Source of the DNA: Chloroflexota bacterium
GTDB taxonomy: Bacteria > Chloroflexota > Anaerolineae > Anaerolineales > Villigracilaceae
Direction of reading: 5' to 3'
Assembly: GCA_016234485.1 (NCBI GenBank)
Contig: JACRBL010000038.1
Location: 1-64,000 of the forward strand
Length of the DNA stretch: 64,000 nt
The notes under the pieces were generated by a model. It saw nothing but the letters and a program-made list of their open reading frames with translations. It made no database searches and was not told the origin of the DNA. How positions within the stretch are numbered: the stretch's first letter is position 1; each line of letters begins with the position of its first letter. Both the position numbers and the translations under genes were made by a program. This document shows positions 8,458 to 16,046 of the stretch, in pieces.

Positions 8458-8497
8458 GTTGGAGAGTTGGCAGATTGGTAAATTGGTAGTTTGGTTC
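8456..8497. repeat. Short-word tract (TTGGTAAATTGGTAGTTTGG)
   Basis: Degenerate reiteration of TTGG(T/C)A-type words between the phosphoesterase stop and its terminator. The same class occurs at 9509-9563, 18160-18200 and 38617-38646. Confidence 0.55.
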
Positions 8498-8499
8498 AT

Positions 8500-8538
8500 G
8501 AATCAAAAGACGACCTTGTCGGGTCGTCTTTTTGATTC
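8500..8538. terminator. Bidirectional rho-independent terminator
   Basis: GAATCAAAAGACGACC pairs with GGTCGTCTTTTTGATTC around a short loop. T-rich on the right arm and A-rich on the left, so it can end transcripts from both sides (phosphoesterase from the left, methyltransferase from the right). An extra palindrome, GGATGCAG-TTGCA-CTGCATCC, lies at 8552-8572. Confidence 0.8.
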
Positions 8539-8620
8539 TTACTCTGGTTTTGGATGCAGTTGCACTGCATCCTGCTCGCTCGCAGTGCAATTGTTCGCGG
8601 ACGGGCTTTGCATTGTAATA

Positions 8621-9511
8621 TCACATCGCCTGACGAAAATCGTAGATCCCGTCGCGAAATTCGTACGCGCGTCCGCAGGAGGGACACTCCACCCGCGTCT
8701 CTTTTTCGACGAGGGGGCTGTGTCCACATTCGGGACAGCGGAATGCGATCCCGTTGTAGGGCGGAATGGCATTCCGCCCCACGCGTTTTGCGCGCACAAA
8801 CACCGACGGTGTGAACTGGAACCATTCCCCCGTCGGCTGAAAGAGACCGTCCAGCGCGGCCAGCCATTTCGCAGGGACGAGGCGCTTCAGCAGTCCGAGG
8901 CGGAAGTGCGAAACTGTCCGCCTGGCTTCGACGGAGAATCCCGCCTCCGCCAGCCAATCGAAGACCGCGCGCGGATGGAAGTCGAAATTGAGTTTCACAA
9001 ATTCCACAGGCTCGCGCGTGAACGGGCTCCATTCCTGCCGCCGAAAAATAAAGCGCAGGATGGATTTCAGGTTCTTCTTGTTGGCAAATTCCAAAATGAA
9101 CATGGAGTCGTTTTGCATCACGCGCGCGGTCCCTGCTAGAATCTTTGGCGCGTCGGCCATGTGATGCAGGGCGCGGATCATCGTCGCGCCGTCGAAGAGA
9201 CCGTCCACGAAGGGCAGGCGATACGCGTCCGCCGCGACGTAAACGTATTTGTCCGAGCGTCCAAGCCGCGCCTGCGCCTGTTCGAGTTGCGTGCGCGAAT
9301 AATCGAGCAAAACGATTCGCTCGAAACCCGCGTAGCGCGGCGTGTTCCGTCCCGCGCCCGCGCCGATTTCGAGCATCAACTTTCCACTCTTGGGCAATAA
9401 ATGTTTAAGCGCGATGGCTTCGGCCGCGTCTTCATACGCGCGTCCACCCTGATCCCAGAAGGAAGTCTGGTAATCTGAATCGGTGTAATCGCAAACAGGG
9501 GGAGTTGTCAT
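8621..9511 (-). CDS. Class I SAM methyltransferase with C-terminal Trm112-like zinc ribbon
   Basis: 296 residues. SAM-binding motif I is LMLEIGAGAGRNTPRY, followed by VLLDYSRTQLEQA and the substrate-side ALHHMADA. The C-terminal ~45 residues form a zinc ribbon: CPECGHSPL...VECPSCGRAYEFRDGIYDFR, which resembles the Trm112/UPF0434 fold that partners or activates methyltransferases. Here it is fused in cis. The hinge between domains contains a perfect palindrome (GGGCGGAATGGCATTCCGCC, 8759-8780). The substrate (lipid quinone, small molecule or RNA) is unknown. The gene is downstream of ugd on the same strand but separated by a terminator. Confidence 0.8.
   Translation of the reverse strand: MTTPPVCDYTDSDYQTSFWDQGGRAYEDAAEAIALKHLLPKSGKLMLEIGAGAGRNTPRYAGFERIVLLDYSRTQLEQAQARLGRSDKYVYVAADAYRLPFVDGLFDGATMIRALHHMADAPKILAGTARVMQNDSMFILEFANKKNLKSILRFIFRRQEWSPFTREPVEFVKLNFDFHPRAVFDWLAEAGFSVEARRTVSHFRLGLLKRLVPAKWLAALDGLFQPTGEWFQFTPSVFVRAKRVGRNAIPPYNGIAFRCPECGHSPLVEKETRVECPSCGRAYEFRDGIYDFRQAM
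8759..8780. repeat. Perfect palindrome inside the methyltransferase gene
   Basis: GGGCGGAATG followed by GCATTCCGCCC, in the hinge between the methyltransferase and zinc-ribbon domains (encodes RNAIPP). It is one of several in-CDS palindromes in this window. Confidence 0.65.
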
Positions 9512-9563
9512 GTGGTCGAATGGTCTGGTAGTCTGATAGTCGAGTAATCGTGTGGTCAGGTGG
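9509..9563. repeat. Short-word tract (GTGGTCGAATGGTCTGGTAG)
   Basis: Reiterated GTGGTC / TGGTCTGGTAGTCTGATAG words directly upstream of the methyltransferase start. No gene is visible here. Confidence 0.5.
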
Positions 9564-9571
9564 TTTCAAAA

Positions 9572-9608
9572 ATCGTCGGATAATCGGTCAGGCCGACTAT
9601 CCGACGAT
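9572..9608 (-). terminator. Terminator after ugd
   Basis: ATCGTCGGATAATCGG / CCGACTATCCGACGAT hairpin. On the minus strand it is followed by TTTTTG, directly after the ugd stop. Confidence 0.75.
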
Positions 9609-9628
9609 GTGACCACGCGACGAAGCGA

Positions 9629-10939
9629 CTATTTCCCGTTCGTCCCGCGCCCGATGGAACGATAGTTGAATCCCATTTCCTTCATCGCCTTCGGGTCGTA
9701 GATGTTGCGTCCGTCGAAGATGACTGGGGATTTGAGCAAGCCCTTCACTTTTTCGAGATCGAGTTGCTTGAACTCGTTCCACGGCGTGACAACAATCAGG
9801 GCATCGCATCCCTTCGCCATTTCATACGGATCGCCGATGATGTCCACCGCGGGCATGTGCGGGCGCGCCGTCTCGAATGCGACGGGGTCATAGCCGCGCA
9901 CTTTCGCGCCCGCCTCGAGCAATTCCGTCGCGATGTCAATTGAAGGAGCGTCGCGCATATCGTCCGTATTTTCCTTGAAGGCCAGGCCGAGCAAACCGAT
10001 GGTCTTGCCTTTGAACGAACCGCCCAGCATTTCTTCGGTGCGTTTGACCGCCGCCTTGCGTCGGTCATAGTTGACGTTCATTACCGAATCGAGAATGGGA
10101 GTTGTGAGCGATTGTTCCTTCGCCATGTAGGCCAGCGCCTGCACGTCCTTAGGGAAGCAGGAACCGCCCCAGCCGAGGCCTGCATCGAGGAAATATTTCC
10201 CAATGCGCGCGTCGTAGCCCATGCCCGCGGCCACTTCCTTCACGTCCGCGCCGAGGGCTTCGCAAATATCCGCCACTTCATTAATGAAGGAGATTTTCGT
10301 CGCAAGGAAGGCGTTGCTGGCGTACTTGATCATTTCCGCCGTTCGCAAATCGGTGATGACGATCGGCGCGCGCAGGGGCAGGTGCAGATGCGCCACCTTG
10401 CCCGCCGCGTCTTTGTCCAGCGAGCCGATCACTGTGCGATGCGGCGACATGAAATCGCCGATGGCCGATCCCTCACGCAAAAATTCAGGGCAAGACACCA
10501 CCGAGAATGGAATCGGCTTGCCCTGCGCGCCCCGCACAATGTCGGCCACCCAGTCCCCCGTCCCGATCGGAACCGTGGACTTGTTGATGATGATGAGCGG
10601 CGCCGTCATTTCCTTCGCGATGGATGCCGCCGCGGCGGCCACGTATTGCAGGTCGGCTTCGCCTTCCACACCCGATGGAGTCCCCACCGCGATGAAGGCA
10701 TATTCCGCGCCCTTCAACGCCTCTTGATAAGATGTAGTGAACGACAGCCGTCCCGCGCTCACGTTGCGCTTCACCAGTTCATCGAGACCTGGCTCGTAAA
10801 TAGGCATGATGCCTTTTTTGAGATTCGCGATGCGTTGCTCGTTCACGTCCAGCGCGACCACTTTGTTGCCCAGGTCGGCAAAACATGCGCCTGTCACAAT
10901 TCCAACATACCCAACGCCGATGACACAAATTTGTTTCAT
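9629..10939 (-). CDS. ugd: UDP-glucose 6-dehydrogenase
   Basis: 436 residues from [13 protein letters not shown]; the ATG at 10939 has AGAGGA 6-7 bases upstream, which decides it over an in-frame ATG 14 codons earlier. The Rossmann motif GVGYVG is at the N-terminus, the conserved [12 protein letters not shown] is mid-protein, and the catalytic cysteine lies in [10 protein letters not shown]. It oxidises UDP-glucose to UDP-glucuronate with 2 NAD+, supplying glycan synthesis. GDP-mannose dehydrogenases are close relatives, but the residues seen favour the UDP-glucose enzyme. A glycosyltransferase lies nearby at 11407, and a hairpin with a T-run separates ugd from the upstream response regulator gene. 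Confidence 0.9.
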   Translation of the reverse strand: MKQICVIGVGYVGIVTGACFADLGNKVVALDVNEQRIANLKKGIMPIYEPGLDELVKRNVSAGRLSFTTSYQEALKGAEYAFIAVGTPSGVEGEADLQYVAAAAASIAKEMTAPLIIINKSTVPIGTGDWVADIVRGAQGKPIPFSVVSCPEFLREGSAIGDFMSPHRTVIGSLDKDAAGKVAHLHLPLRAPIVITDLRTAEMIKYASNAFLATKISFINEVADICEALGADVKEVAAGMGYDARIGKYFLDAGLGWGGSCFPKDVQALAYMAKEQSLTTPILDSVMNVNYDRRKAAVKRTEEMLGGSFKGKTIGLLGLAFKENTDDMRDAPSIDIATELLEAGAKVRGYDPVAFETARPHMPAVDIIGDPYEMAKGCDALIVVTPWNEFKQLDLEKVKGLLKSPVIFDGRNIYDPKAMKEMGFNYRSIGRGTNGK

Positions 10940-10953
10940 TCGATCCTCTTTTA

Positions 10954-10981
10954 GAAAAATTTGCCTGCCAGAGGCAGGCAT
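10954..10981 (-). terminator. Terminator between response regulator and ugd
   Basis: TGCCTGCC-TCT-GGCAGGCA followed by AATTTTTCT on the minus strand. Confidence 0.65.
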
Positions 10982-10993
10982 GGGATATTCACT

Positions 10994-11380
10994 TTACAAA
11001 CCAGCCCGCGCATGACGCACCAACGTGGACACCAACTTATCGAACGAAGCCACATTGATAGGCTTGGAAATATACCCGTCACAACCCGCGTCAATGGCGC
11101 GTTTGCGTTCGCTGGGCAGGGTGTGGGCGGTGAGCGCCAGCACGGGAATGTGCCGCGTCGTCTCTTCCGCTTTCATTTGCGCGGTCGCCTTCCAGCCATC
11201 CATTTCGGGCATCGAGAGATCCATCAAGACCAGGTCGGGCTGTTCGCGCTTCGCCGCAACCACGCCCTCCACGCCATTGGCCGCAGACAACACTTCATAT
11301 CCTGCGCGCTCCAGTAAAAAACGCACCAGTTCAAAATTGTCCACGTTATCTTCAACAATGAGAACTCTTGGCTTAGCCAT
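10994..11380 (-). CDS. Single-domain response regulator (CheY/DivK-like)
   Basis: 128 residues, only a receiver domain. Acidic pocket ED at 10-11, phospho-acceptor Asp in DLVLMDLSMPEMDG, Thr in LALTAH, and Lys in YISKPIN. Without an output domain it must act by protein contacts, typically with hybrid kinases or phosphorelays. There is no kinase beside it. It starts divergently from the glycosyltransferase with only 26 bases between. Confidence 0.9.
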   Translation of the reverse strand: MAKPRVLIVEDNVDNFELVRFLLERAGYEVLSAANGVEGVVAAKREQPDLVLMDLSMPEMDGWKATAQMKAEETTRHIPVLALTAHTLPSERKRAIDAGCDGYISKPINVASFDKLVSTLVRHARAGL

Positions 11381-11393
11381 GCCTTAAATATAC

Positions 11394-11399
11394 TACAAT
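11394..11399 (+). promoter_or_regulatory. -10 box (TACAAT) of the glycosyltransferase, probably leaderless
   Basis: TACAAT ends 7 bases before the ATG at 11407. No ribosome site fits between. Confidence 0.5.
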
Positions 11400-11406
11400 T
11401 GGCGAC

Positions 11407-12576
11407 ATGCGATTAATTTTCGTAGCCGACGGACGCTCGCCCACCGCCCGCAATTGGATTCAATACTGGATCGCGCGCGGCGACGAAGTGCACCTGGCCT
11501 CCACCTTTCCCTGCGATCCCATTCCGCATCTCGCGGGACTTTACGCGGTCTCCGCCGCCTTTAGCGGACGCGGCCCTTCAACCTCCCCCGCCCCACGCGT
11601 GCGTGACGCGCGCCTCATCAAACTCCGTCAAACCATCCGCCACTGGCTGGGACCTCTCACCCTCCCGCGCGACGCAACGCGCCTGCGCGAGATCGTCGAA
11701 CGCGTCCAGCCCGACCTCGTCCACGCCTTGCGGGTTCCCTACGAAGGGATGCTGGCCGCGAACGCAAACCTGCGCGTCCCGCTCCTCGTCTCCATCTGGG
11801 GCAATGACTTCACCCTGCACGCCCCGTCCACGCCGCTGATGCGTATCCACACGCGAAGGACGATGCGCGCCGCCTCCGCCCTCCACGCCGACTGCGAACG
11901 TGATATCCGCCTCGCGCGTGCGTGGGGACTCGCCGCCTCCAAGCCGACGCTCGTCACGCCAGGCAACGGCGGCATCCACACCGACATCTTCTTCCCGCCC
12001 GCGCGTCCCGTGGACGAGCCTGTCATCTTCAACCCGCGTGGCTTCCGCGTCTACGTCCGCAATGACACGTTCTTCCAGTCCATCCCACTGGTGTTGAAAG
12101 AAATGCCCCACGCAAAGTTCGTCTGCGCGAGCATGGAGGGACAGGCCGAAGCGCTGAACTGGGTGAACAAACTCGGAATCGAAAAATCGGTAGAGTTGCT
12201 TGGCCCGCGTCCGCACGCCGAAATGGCGGACGTGTACCGCCGCGCGATGATCCTCGTCTCCCCGTCCACGCACGACGGCACGCCCAACACTTTGCTCGAA
12301 GGCCTGGCCTGCGGATGCTTCCCCATCGCGGGCGATCTCGATTCCATCCGCGAGTGGATCACCGACGGCGAAAACGGCCTGCTGATTGACTCAGGCAGTC
12401 CCACCGCGTTGGCAACAGCCATTCTCCAAGCCATTAAAGACAAAGACCTGCGCGCCAAAGCGGCAGGTCTTAATCAGGCCATCATCGCCGAGCGCGCGGG
12501 GTACGCGCGCAATATGGCGAAAGCGGAAGAGTTCTATCAGGAAATCATTACGCAGTACGCAATACGAGATACGTAG
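11407..12576 (+). CDS. Glycosyltransferase family 4
   Basis: 389 residues with the two-Rossmann GT-B layout. The acceptor half opens MRLIFVADGRSPTARNWIQYW. The C-terminal half holds the family 4 signature around GTPNTLLEGLACGCFPIAGDLDSIREWITDGENGLLID, with the Glu of EGLACG as the nucleotide-binding/catalytic residue. Likely transfers a sugar from a nucleotide donor to a lipid or polysaccharide at the membrane; donor and acceptor are unknown. The last codons (QYAIRDT) and the stop are encoded by a GCAATACG-type repeat tract, so the natural C-terminus was modified by repeat insertion. Confidence 0.85.
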   Translation: MRLIFVADGRSPTARNWIQYWIARGDEVHLASTFPCDPIPHLAGLYAVSAAFSGRGPSTSPAPRVRDARLIKLRQTIRHWLGPLTLPRDATRLREIVERVQPDLVHALRVPYEGMLAANANLRVPLLVSIWGNDFTLHAPSTPLMRIHTRRTMRAASALHADCERDIRLARAWGLAASKPTLVTPGNGGIHTDIFFPPARPVDEPVIFNPRGFRVYVRNDTFFQSIPLVLKEMPHAKFVCASMEGQAEALNWVNKLGIEKSVELLGPRPHAEMADVYRRAMILVSPSTHDGTPNTLLEGLACGCFPIAGDLDSIREWITDGENGLLIDSGSPTALATAILQAIKDKDLRAKAAGLNQAIIAERAGYARNMAKAEEFYQEIITQYAIRDT

Positions 12577-12597
12577 TCCGTACTGCGTATTTCGTAA
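12550..12597. repeat. Short-word palindromic tract (GCAGTACGCAATACG)
   Basis: GCAGTACGCAATACGAGATACG and an inverted half (CGTACTGCGTATTTCG). It covers the end of the glycosyltransferase gene and the gap to the next gene. Relatives are at 13988-14036 and 31817-31871. Confidence 0.6.
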
Positions 12598-12813
12598 TTA
12601 CCCTTTCGGCGCCCTCAGTTCCTCCAACCTGCTCTGCAACTCGATCCGACGGCTGTCTGCCGCGTGGCGAATATCTGCCAAAAACAGGTTGCCGCGCTCG
12701 CGGATCTCGCCGCGCAACTGCTCGCCCGATTCGGGCGTGAGCAACAAAGCCACCGTCGAGCCGACCAACGCGCCGACCACGATGCCAATCAAAAAGCCAA
12801 ACATTCTACGCAT
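12598..12813 (-). CDS. YtxH-domain membrane protein
   Basis: 71 residues from MRRMFGFLIG (ATG at 12813, AGGAGA 7 bases upstream; a longer in-frame form from 12873 lacks such a site). One N-terminal transmembrane helix of glycine-rich type, FGFLIGIVVGALVGSTVALLLTP, then a basic/acidic amphipathic helix. This is the YtxH/general stress small-protein pattern; the molecular role is not defined. It converges on the glycosyltransferase across a repeat tract. Confidence 0.8.
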   Translation of the reverse strand: MRRMFGFLIGIVVGALVGSTVALLLTPESGEQLRGEIRERGNLFLADIRHAADSRRIELQSRLEELRAPKG

Positions 12814-12960
12814 GAGGAATCTCCTGAATTGAATTTCTTTTCTTGCCGCAAAGAACGCGAAGGGAAAAAGCATCTTTACGGCGATATTTGAGAGTCAATG
12901 AGAGTCGAACTCAGACAAAATTATTATAGGCGAAAAATCGGATTTATGGAATAATGTAAA

Positions 12961-13117
12961 TCGCCGCGCGTATCTATCGAACGCGACGACGAAGGAAGAA
13001 GTAGGAATCTGAAAGTTCTACTTTCGGATCAGGCCTGAAGTAAAACTTCAGGAATTCCCAAAACCAAGCCTGGCCGAAAAGGGGAAGAGCCAGCGCGGAC
13101 TCTACCGTACTCGGAGG
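12961..13117 (+). ncRNA. Structured 5' leader of panB, candidate pan-motif RNA
   Basis: The 309 bases between the YtxH start and panB hold no gene. From about 13014 there is an outer pair GGAAT/ATTCC enclosing two tandem hairpins: CTGAAAG-TTCTA-CTTTCGG and CCTGAAG-TAAAA-CTTCAGG. A purine-rich segment and the GGAGGG ribosome site follow. A riboswitch candidate called the pan motif is known upstream of panB/panC/panD, including in Chloroflexi, and often occurs in tandem. Position and tandem hairpins fit, but I cannot check the consensus. A possible -10 (TAATGT) is near 12951. Confidence 0.45.
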
Positions 13118-13122
13118 GTACC

Positions 13123-14001
13123 ATGTCCACAGTTAGCGTTTCTGCTCCCGCGCAACCGCGCAAAAAAGTGACCACGCTCACGTTCCGCCAAAAGAAGGAA
13201 CGCGGCGAACCCATCTCGATGCTGACAGCATACGACTATCCCACCGCGCTCTCCATGGACGCGGCGGGCGTGGACGCGATCCTCGTCGGCGATTCGCTGG
13301 GGATGGTTGTGTTAGGCTACGCGAACACGATTCCCGTCACGATGGAGGAGATGCTCCATCACTGCCGCGCGGTTTCGCGCGGCGCGCGCTCGGCCTTGCT
13401 GATCGGCGACATGCCTTTCATGTCCTATCAAGCGGACGTGAACGAGGCTGTCCGCAACGCGGGGCGCTTCCTGAAAGAAAGCGGCATGGACGCGGTCAAA
13501 CTCGAGGGCGGACGCGAGCGCGCCGAGGCCGTGCGCGCCATCGTCGGCGCGGGGATTCCCGTGATGGGACACCTCGGCCTCACGCCGCAATCTGTGAATC
13601 AACTGGGCGGGTTCCGTCCGCAAGGCAAGACCGCCTCCGCCGCGAAAAAACTACTCGAAGACGCGCTCCTGCTCGAGGAAGCGGGCGCGTTCAGCCTCGT
13701 GCTGGAATCTGTCCCCGCGCGGCTGGCGGAACACGTTTCCAAACAACTTTCCATTCCCACCATCGGCATCGGCGCGGGCGTGGGCTGTGACGGACAAGTG
13801 CTCGTCACCCACGATCTGCTCGGTCTCTTCGACCGCTTCACTCCCAAATTCGTCAAAAAATACGCGGACTTCCACGGCGAGATGCAACGCGCCTTCGCGG
13901 AGTATTTATCCGATGTGCAATCGCGGCAGTTTCCTGGGGCGGAGCATTCTGTGGAAATGCCTGACGAGGAATGGGAGTCTTTCATACGCAGTACGAAGTA
14001 A
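13123..14001 (+). CDS. panB: 3-methyl-2-oxobutanoate hydroxymethyltransferase (ketopantoate hydroxymethyltransferase)
   Basis: 292 residues. Family motifs in order: SMLTAYDYPTALSMDAAGVDAILVGDSLGMV (metal-binding Asp), GDMPFMSYQ, VKLEGG, GHLGLTPQSVNQLGGFRPQGK and IGIGAGVGCDGQVLVTHDLLG. It transfers a hydroxymethyl group from methylene-tetrahydrofolate to 2-oxoisovalerate, the first committed step to pantothenate. ATG at 13123 follows GGAGGG by 4 bases. It is followed by panE after a 45-base gap filled with a repeat tract. The last residues (RSTK) run into that tract. Confidence 0.95.
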   Translation: MSTVSVSAPAQPRKKVTTLTFRQKKERGEPISMLTAYDYPTALSMDAAGVDAILVGDSLGMVVLGYANTIPVTMEEMLHHCRAVSRGARSALLIGDMPFMSYQADVNEAVRNAGRFLKESGMDAVKLEGGRERAEAVRAIVGAGIPVMGHLGLTPQSVNQLGGFRPQGKTASAAKKLLEDALLLEEAGAFSLVLESVPARLAEHVSKQLSIPTIGIGAGVGCDGQVLVTHDLLGLFDRFTPKFVKKYADFHGEMQRAFAEYLSDVQSRQFPGAEHSVEMPDEEWESFIRSTK

Positions 14002-14036
14002 GCAGTATTGCGTACCACGTACTGCGTATTGCATAA
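13988..14036. repeat. Short-word palindromic tract between panB and panE
   Basis: CGCAGTACGAAGTAAGCAG and the inverted CGTACTGCGTATTGCATA. Same class as 12550-12597. It covers the panB stop codon. Confidence 0.6.
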
Positions 14037-14046
14037 CGAGGTAATT

Positions 14047-14955
14047 ATGAACAACGAACCGATCTTAATTGTTGGAACTGGCGCGCTGGCAACATTGTTT
14101 GCTGTCCGACTCGCGGAACAAGGCCACGACATCACCATGCTCGGCACATGGGACGCGGGACTCGACGCGTTGATGCGCGACGGCGCGCGTCTCGCGGACG
14201 CGACGGGGCGCGAACTCTCCTACCGCGTGCGCGTCACGCGTGACCCTGCGGCGGCGCGCGGCTCGAAGGTCGCCTTCGTGCTCGTCAAGTCCTGGCAGAC
14301 GCAGCGCGCCGCGGGTCAATTGGCCGTGTGTCTCGCGGATGACGGGCTGGCCGTCACCCTGCAAAACGGACTCGGCAACGACGACATCCTCGCCCGCGCG
14401 CTGGGACGCGAGCGCGTGGCCCTCGGCATCACCACCACCGGCGCGACCTTGCTCGGCCCGGGTCTCGTGCGCGCGGGGGGCGAGGGAATCGTCTCGCTGG
14501 GGGCGCATCCCCGCGTCGGCGTGGTGGAAGGCGCGTTACGGCGCGCCCGCTTCAACGTCGAGGTGGTTGCGGACGCGAAGTCTTTGGTCTGGGGCAAGTT
14601 AGTGGTCAACGCGGCCATCAATCCGCTCACGGCGCTGTTGCGAGTCCCGAATGGCGAGTTGTTGAATCGTCCATCGGCGCGGATTATGATGAAGGCGCTG
14701 GCGAACGAAGCGGCCGCGGTCGCGTTTGCCCAACGCGTGCGATTGCCATTTTCCAACGCCGGCGAGGCCGCGGAAAGTGTGGCGCGCAAGACGGCCACGA
14801 ATCATTCTTCGATGTTTCAGGATGTGCGCCGCGGCGCGCCGACGGAGATTGACGCCATCTGCGGCGCGGTGACGCGCGTGGGCGAACGTCATGGCGTGCC
14901 GACGCCCGTGAACCGCGTCTGCTGGCAATTGGTGCAGGCCATCGCGACGCGATAA
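14047..14955 (+). CDS. panE: 2-dehydropantoate 2-reductase
   Basis: 302 residues from MNNEPILIVGTGALA (ATG at 14047 with ACGAGG upstream; an in-frame ATG at 14008 lies in repeat sequence). N-terminal Rossmann motif GTGALATLFA for NADPH, LQNGLGN, the catalytic Lys and substrate region in GKLVVNAAINPLTALL, and C-terminal SSMFQDVRRGAPTEID. It reduces ketopantoate to pantoate and follows panB in the same operon. panC and panD are not in this window. Confidence 0.95.
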   Translation: MNNEPILIVGTGALATLFAVRLAEQGHDITMLGTWDAGLDALMRDGARLADATGRELSYRVRVTRDPAAARGSKVAFVLVKSWQTQRAAGQLAVCLADDGLAVTLQNGLGNDDILARALGRERVALGITTTGATLLGPGLVRAGGEGIVSLGAHPRVGVVEGALRRARFNVEVVADAKSLVWGKLVVNAAINPLTALLRVPNGELLNRPSARIMMKALANEAAAVAFAQRVRLPFSNAGEAAESVARKTATNHSSMFQDVRRGAPTEIDAICGAVTRVGERHGVPTPVNRVCWQLVQAIATR

Positions 14956-14962
14956 AAAGGCC

Positions 14963-15013
14963 CAAAGGTTATCCCTGCGAACCAGGGCCAGGAAAAAAGA
15001 AAACCTTTAGGGT
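14963..15013. repeat. CCCAAAGGTT / AACCTTTAGGG inverted repeat after panE
   Basis: Arms CCCAAAGGTT and AACCTTTAGGG are separated by about 28 bases that hold a smaller CCTGCG-AACCAGG hairpin. The CCTAAAGG word recurs in the terminator at 15974-16033. It may end the pan operon transcript. Confidence 0.5.
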
Positions 15014-15057
15014 CTGCTTGTGGTAAGATTCGCCCATCTTTTTTGAGGAGAATTGAC

Positions 15058-15966
15058 ATGAGGCGAATGCTTGCCCTGTTATTGCTTGCGGGGATTTTAA
15101 TCTCTGCCCACCCTGCCCGCGCCCAATCGGAAGCGGGATTTCTCATCGCACAAGTGAAGGTTTGGCCCGAATATGATAAGCCGGGCGTGCTGGTTATCTA
15201 CCAATTGATCGTCTCTCCGCAGACCAGCCTGCCCGCGGAAATGACCTTCCGCATTCCCAAGTCCGCGGCCAAACCGAACGTGGTTGCCATTGGCCCCACG
15301 CTTGAAACGGTCTCCGACCAAAACGTGGACTATTCGCTGGAAGAGAACGGCGCCTGGGTGAACTTGATCGTGCAGGTGACGGCGCCCGCGATACAGTTGG
15401 AATATTACGATCCCACCATTCTCATCAACGGGACCCAGCGCACGTTCACCTATACCTGGCCTGGCGATTATGCGGTGGAAAAATTTTCACTCGAATTGCA
15501 ACAGCCGTTCGACGCTTCGGCTCTAAACAGCGCTCCCAACCTGCCCAGCAGTTTGACCAGCCCCGATGGCTTGACCTATTATTCCGACAACTTCGGCTCG
15601 CTACCAAAGGGGCAGGAATTTTCGCTGGAAGTGAGCTACCAAAAAGCGTCCGACGCGCTCAGCGTTTCCTTCCTGACCGTTCAGCCGTCCGCGCCCGTGG
15701 ACGAAACCACTGCGGGACGCGTTTCGCTCAACACCTACCTGCCCTGGTTGCTGGGCGTGATCGGCGTGGCGATGATCGCGGGCGGCGCGTTCTACTACTT
15801 CCGCAGTTCCGCACAGACGAGTCGCGCGGCGCGGCGCAGGCATCGCGCCAACGCGGAAAAAGAAAGCGTCGCGACCTATTGTTCGCAATGTGGCGCCCGC
15901 GCCCGAAGCGGCGATCGTTTCTGCCGCACCTGCGGTTCACGCTTGCGCGTGGAGAACGAGGAATAA
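15058..15966 (+). CDS. Secreted/membrane protein with C-terminal cytoplasmic zinc ribbon, unknown function
   Basis: 302 residues from the ATG at 15058 (GAGGAG 8 bases upstream). Signal peptide MRRMLALLLLAGILISAHPARAQ, then an extracytoplasmic beta-rich domain of ~200 residues, one transmembrane helix (TYLPWLLGVIGVAMIAGGAFYY), a basic stop-transfer segment, and a C-terminal double-CxxC zinc ribbon (CSQCGARARSGDRFCRTCGSRL) predicted to be cytoplasmic. The layout suggests linking an outside-facing domain to a cytoplasmic partner. I do not recognise the outer domain. It has its own terminator and precedes a sensor kinase gene, but co-transcription is unlikely. Confidence 0.75.
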   Translation: MRRMLALLLLAGILISAHPARAQSEAGFLIAQVKVWPEYDKPGVLVIYQLIVSPQTSLPAEMTFRIPKSAAKPNVVAIGPTLETVSDQNVDYSLEENGAWVNLIVQVTAPAIQLEYYDPTILINGTQRTFTYTWPGDYAVEKFSLELQQPFDASALNSAPNLPSSLTSPDGLTYYSDNFGSLPKGQEFSLEVSYQKASDALSVSFLTVQPSAPVDETTAGRVSLNTYLPWLLGVIGVAMIAGGAFYYFRSSAQTSRAARRRHRANAEKESVATYCSQCGARARSGDRFCRTCGSRLRVENEE

Positions 15967-15973
15967 CAATCAC

Positions 15974-16033
15974 AAACCCTAAAGGTCTTCGCGAAGCGCC
16001 CTGTAAGGGCCGAGACCTTTAGGGTTTTTTAAT
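15974..16033 (+). terminator. Rho-independent terminator
   Basis: AAACCCTAAAGGTCT pairs with AGACCTTTAGGGTTT, followed by TTTAATTT; the loop contains a further GGCCCTTACAGGGCG-type hairpin. Confidence 0.85.
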
Positions 16034-16046
16034 TTGGAAACATCCC

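Noticed and set aside
8288..9139. 283-codon plus-strand open frame across the phosphoesterase end and the methyltransferase
   Set aside because: It overlaps two well-supported genes and the terminator between them, and shows no domain.
10112..10954. 280-codon plus-strand frame opposite ugd
   Set aside because: Antisense shadow of a clear UDP-glucose dehydrogenase; no ribosome site or recognisable motif.
12961..13122. T-box riboswitch upstream of panB
   Set aside because: GAAGTAGG and GGGTACC recall T-box elements, but the TGGNACCGCG core and a terminator/antiterminator pair are missing, and panB is not an aminoacylation gene.
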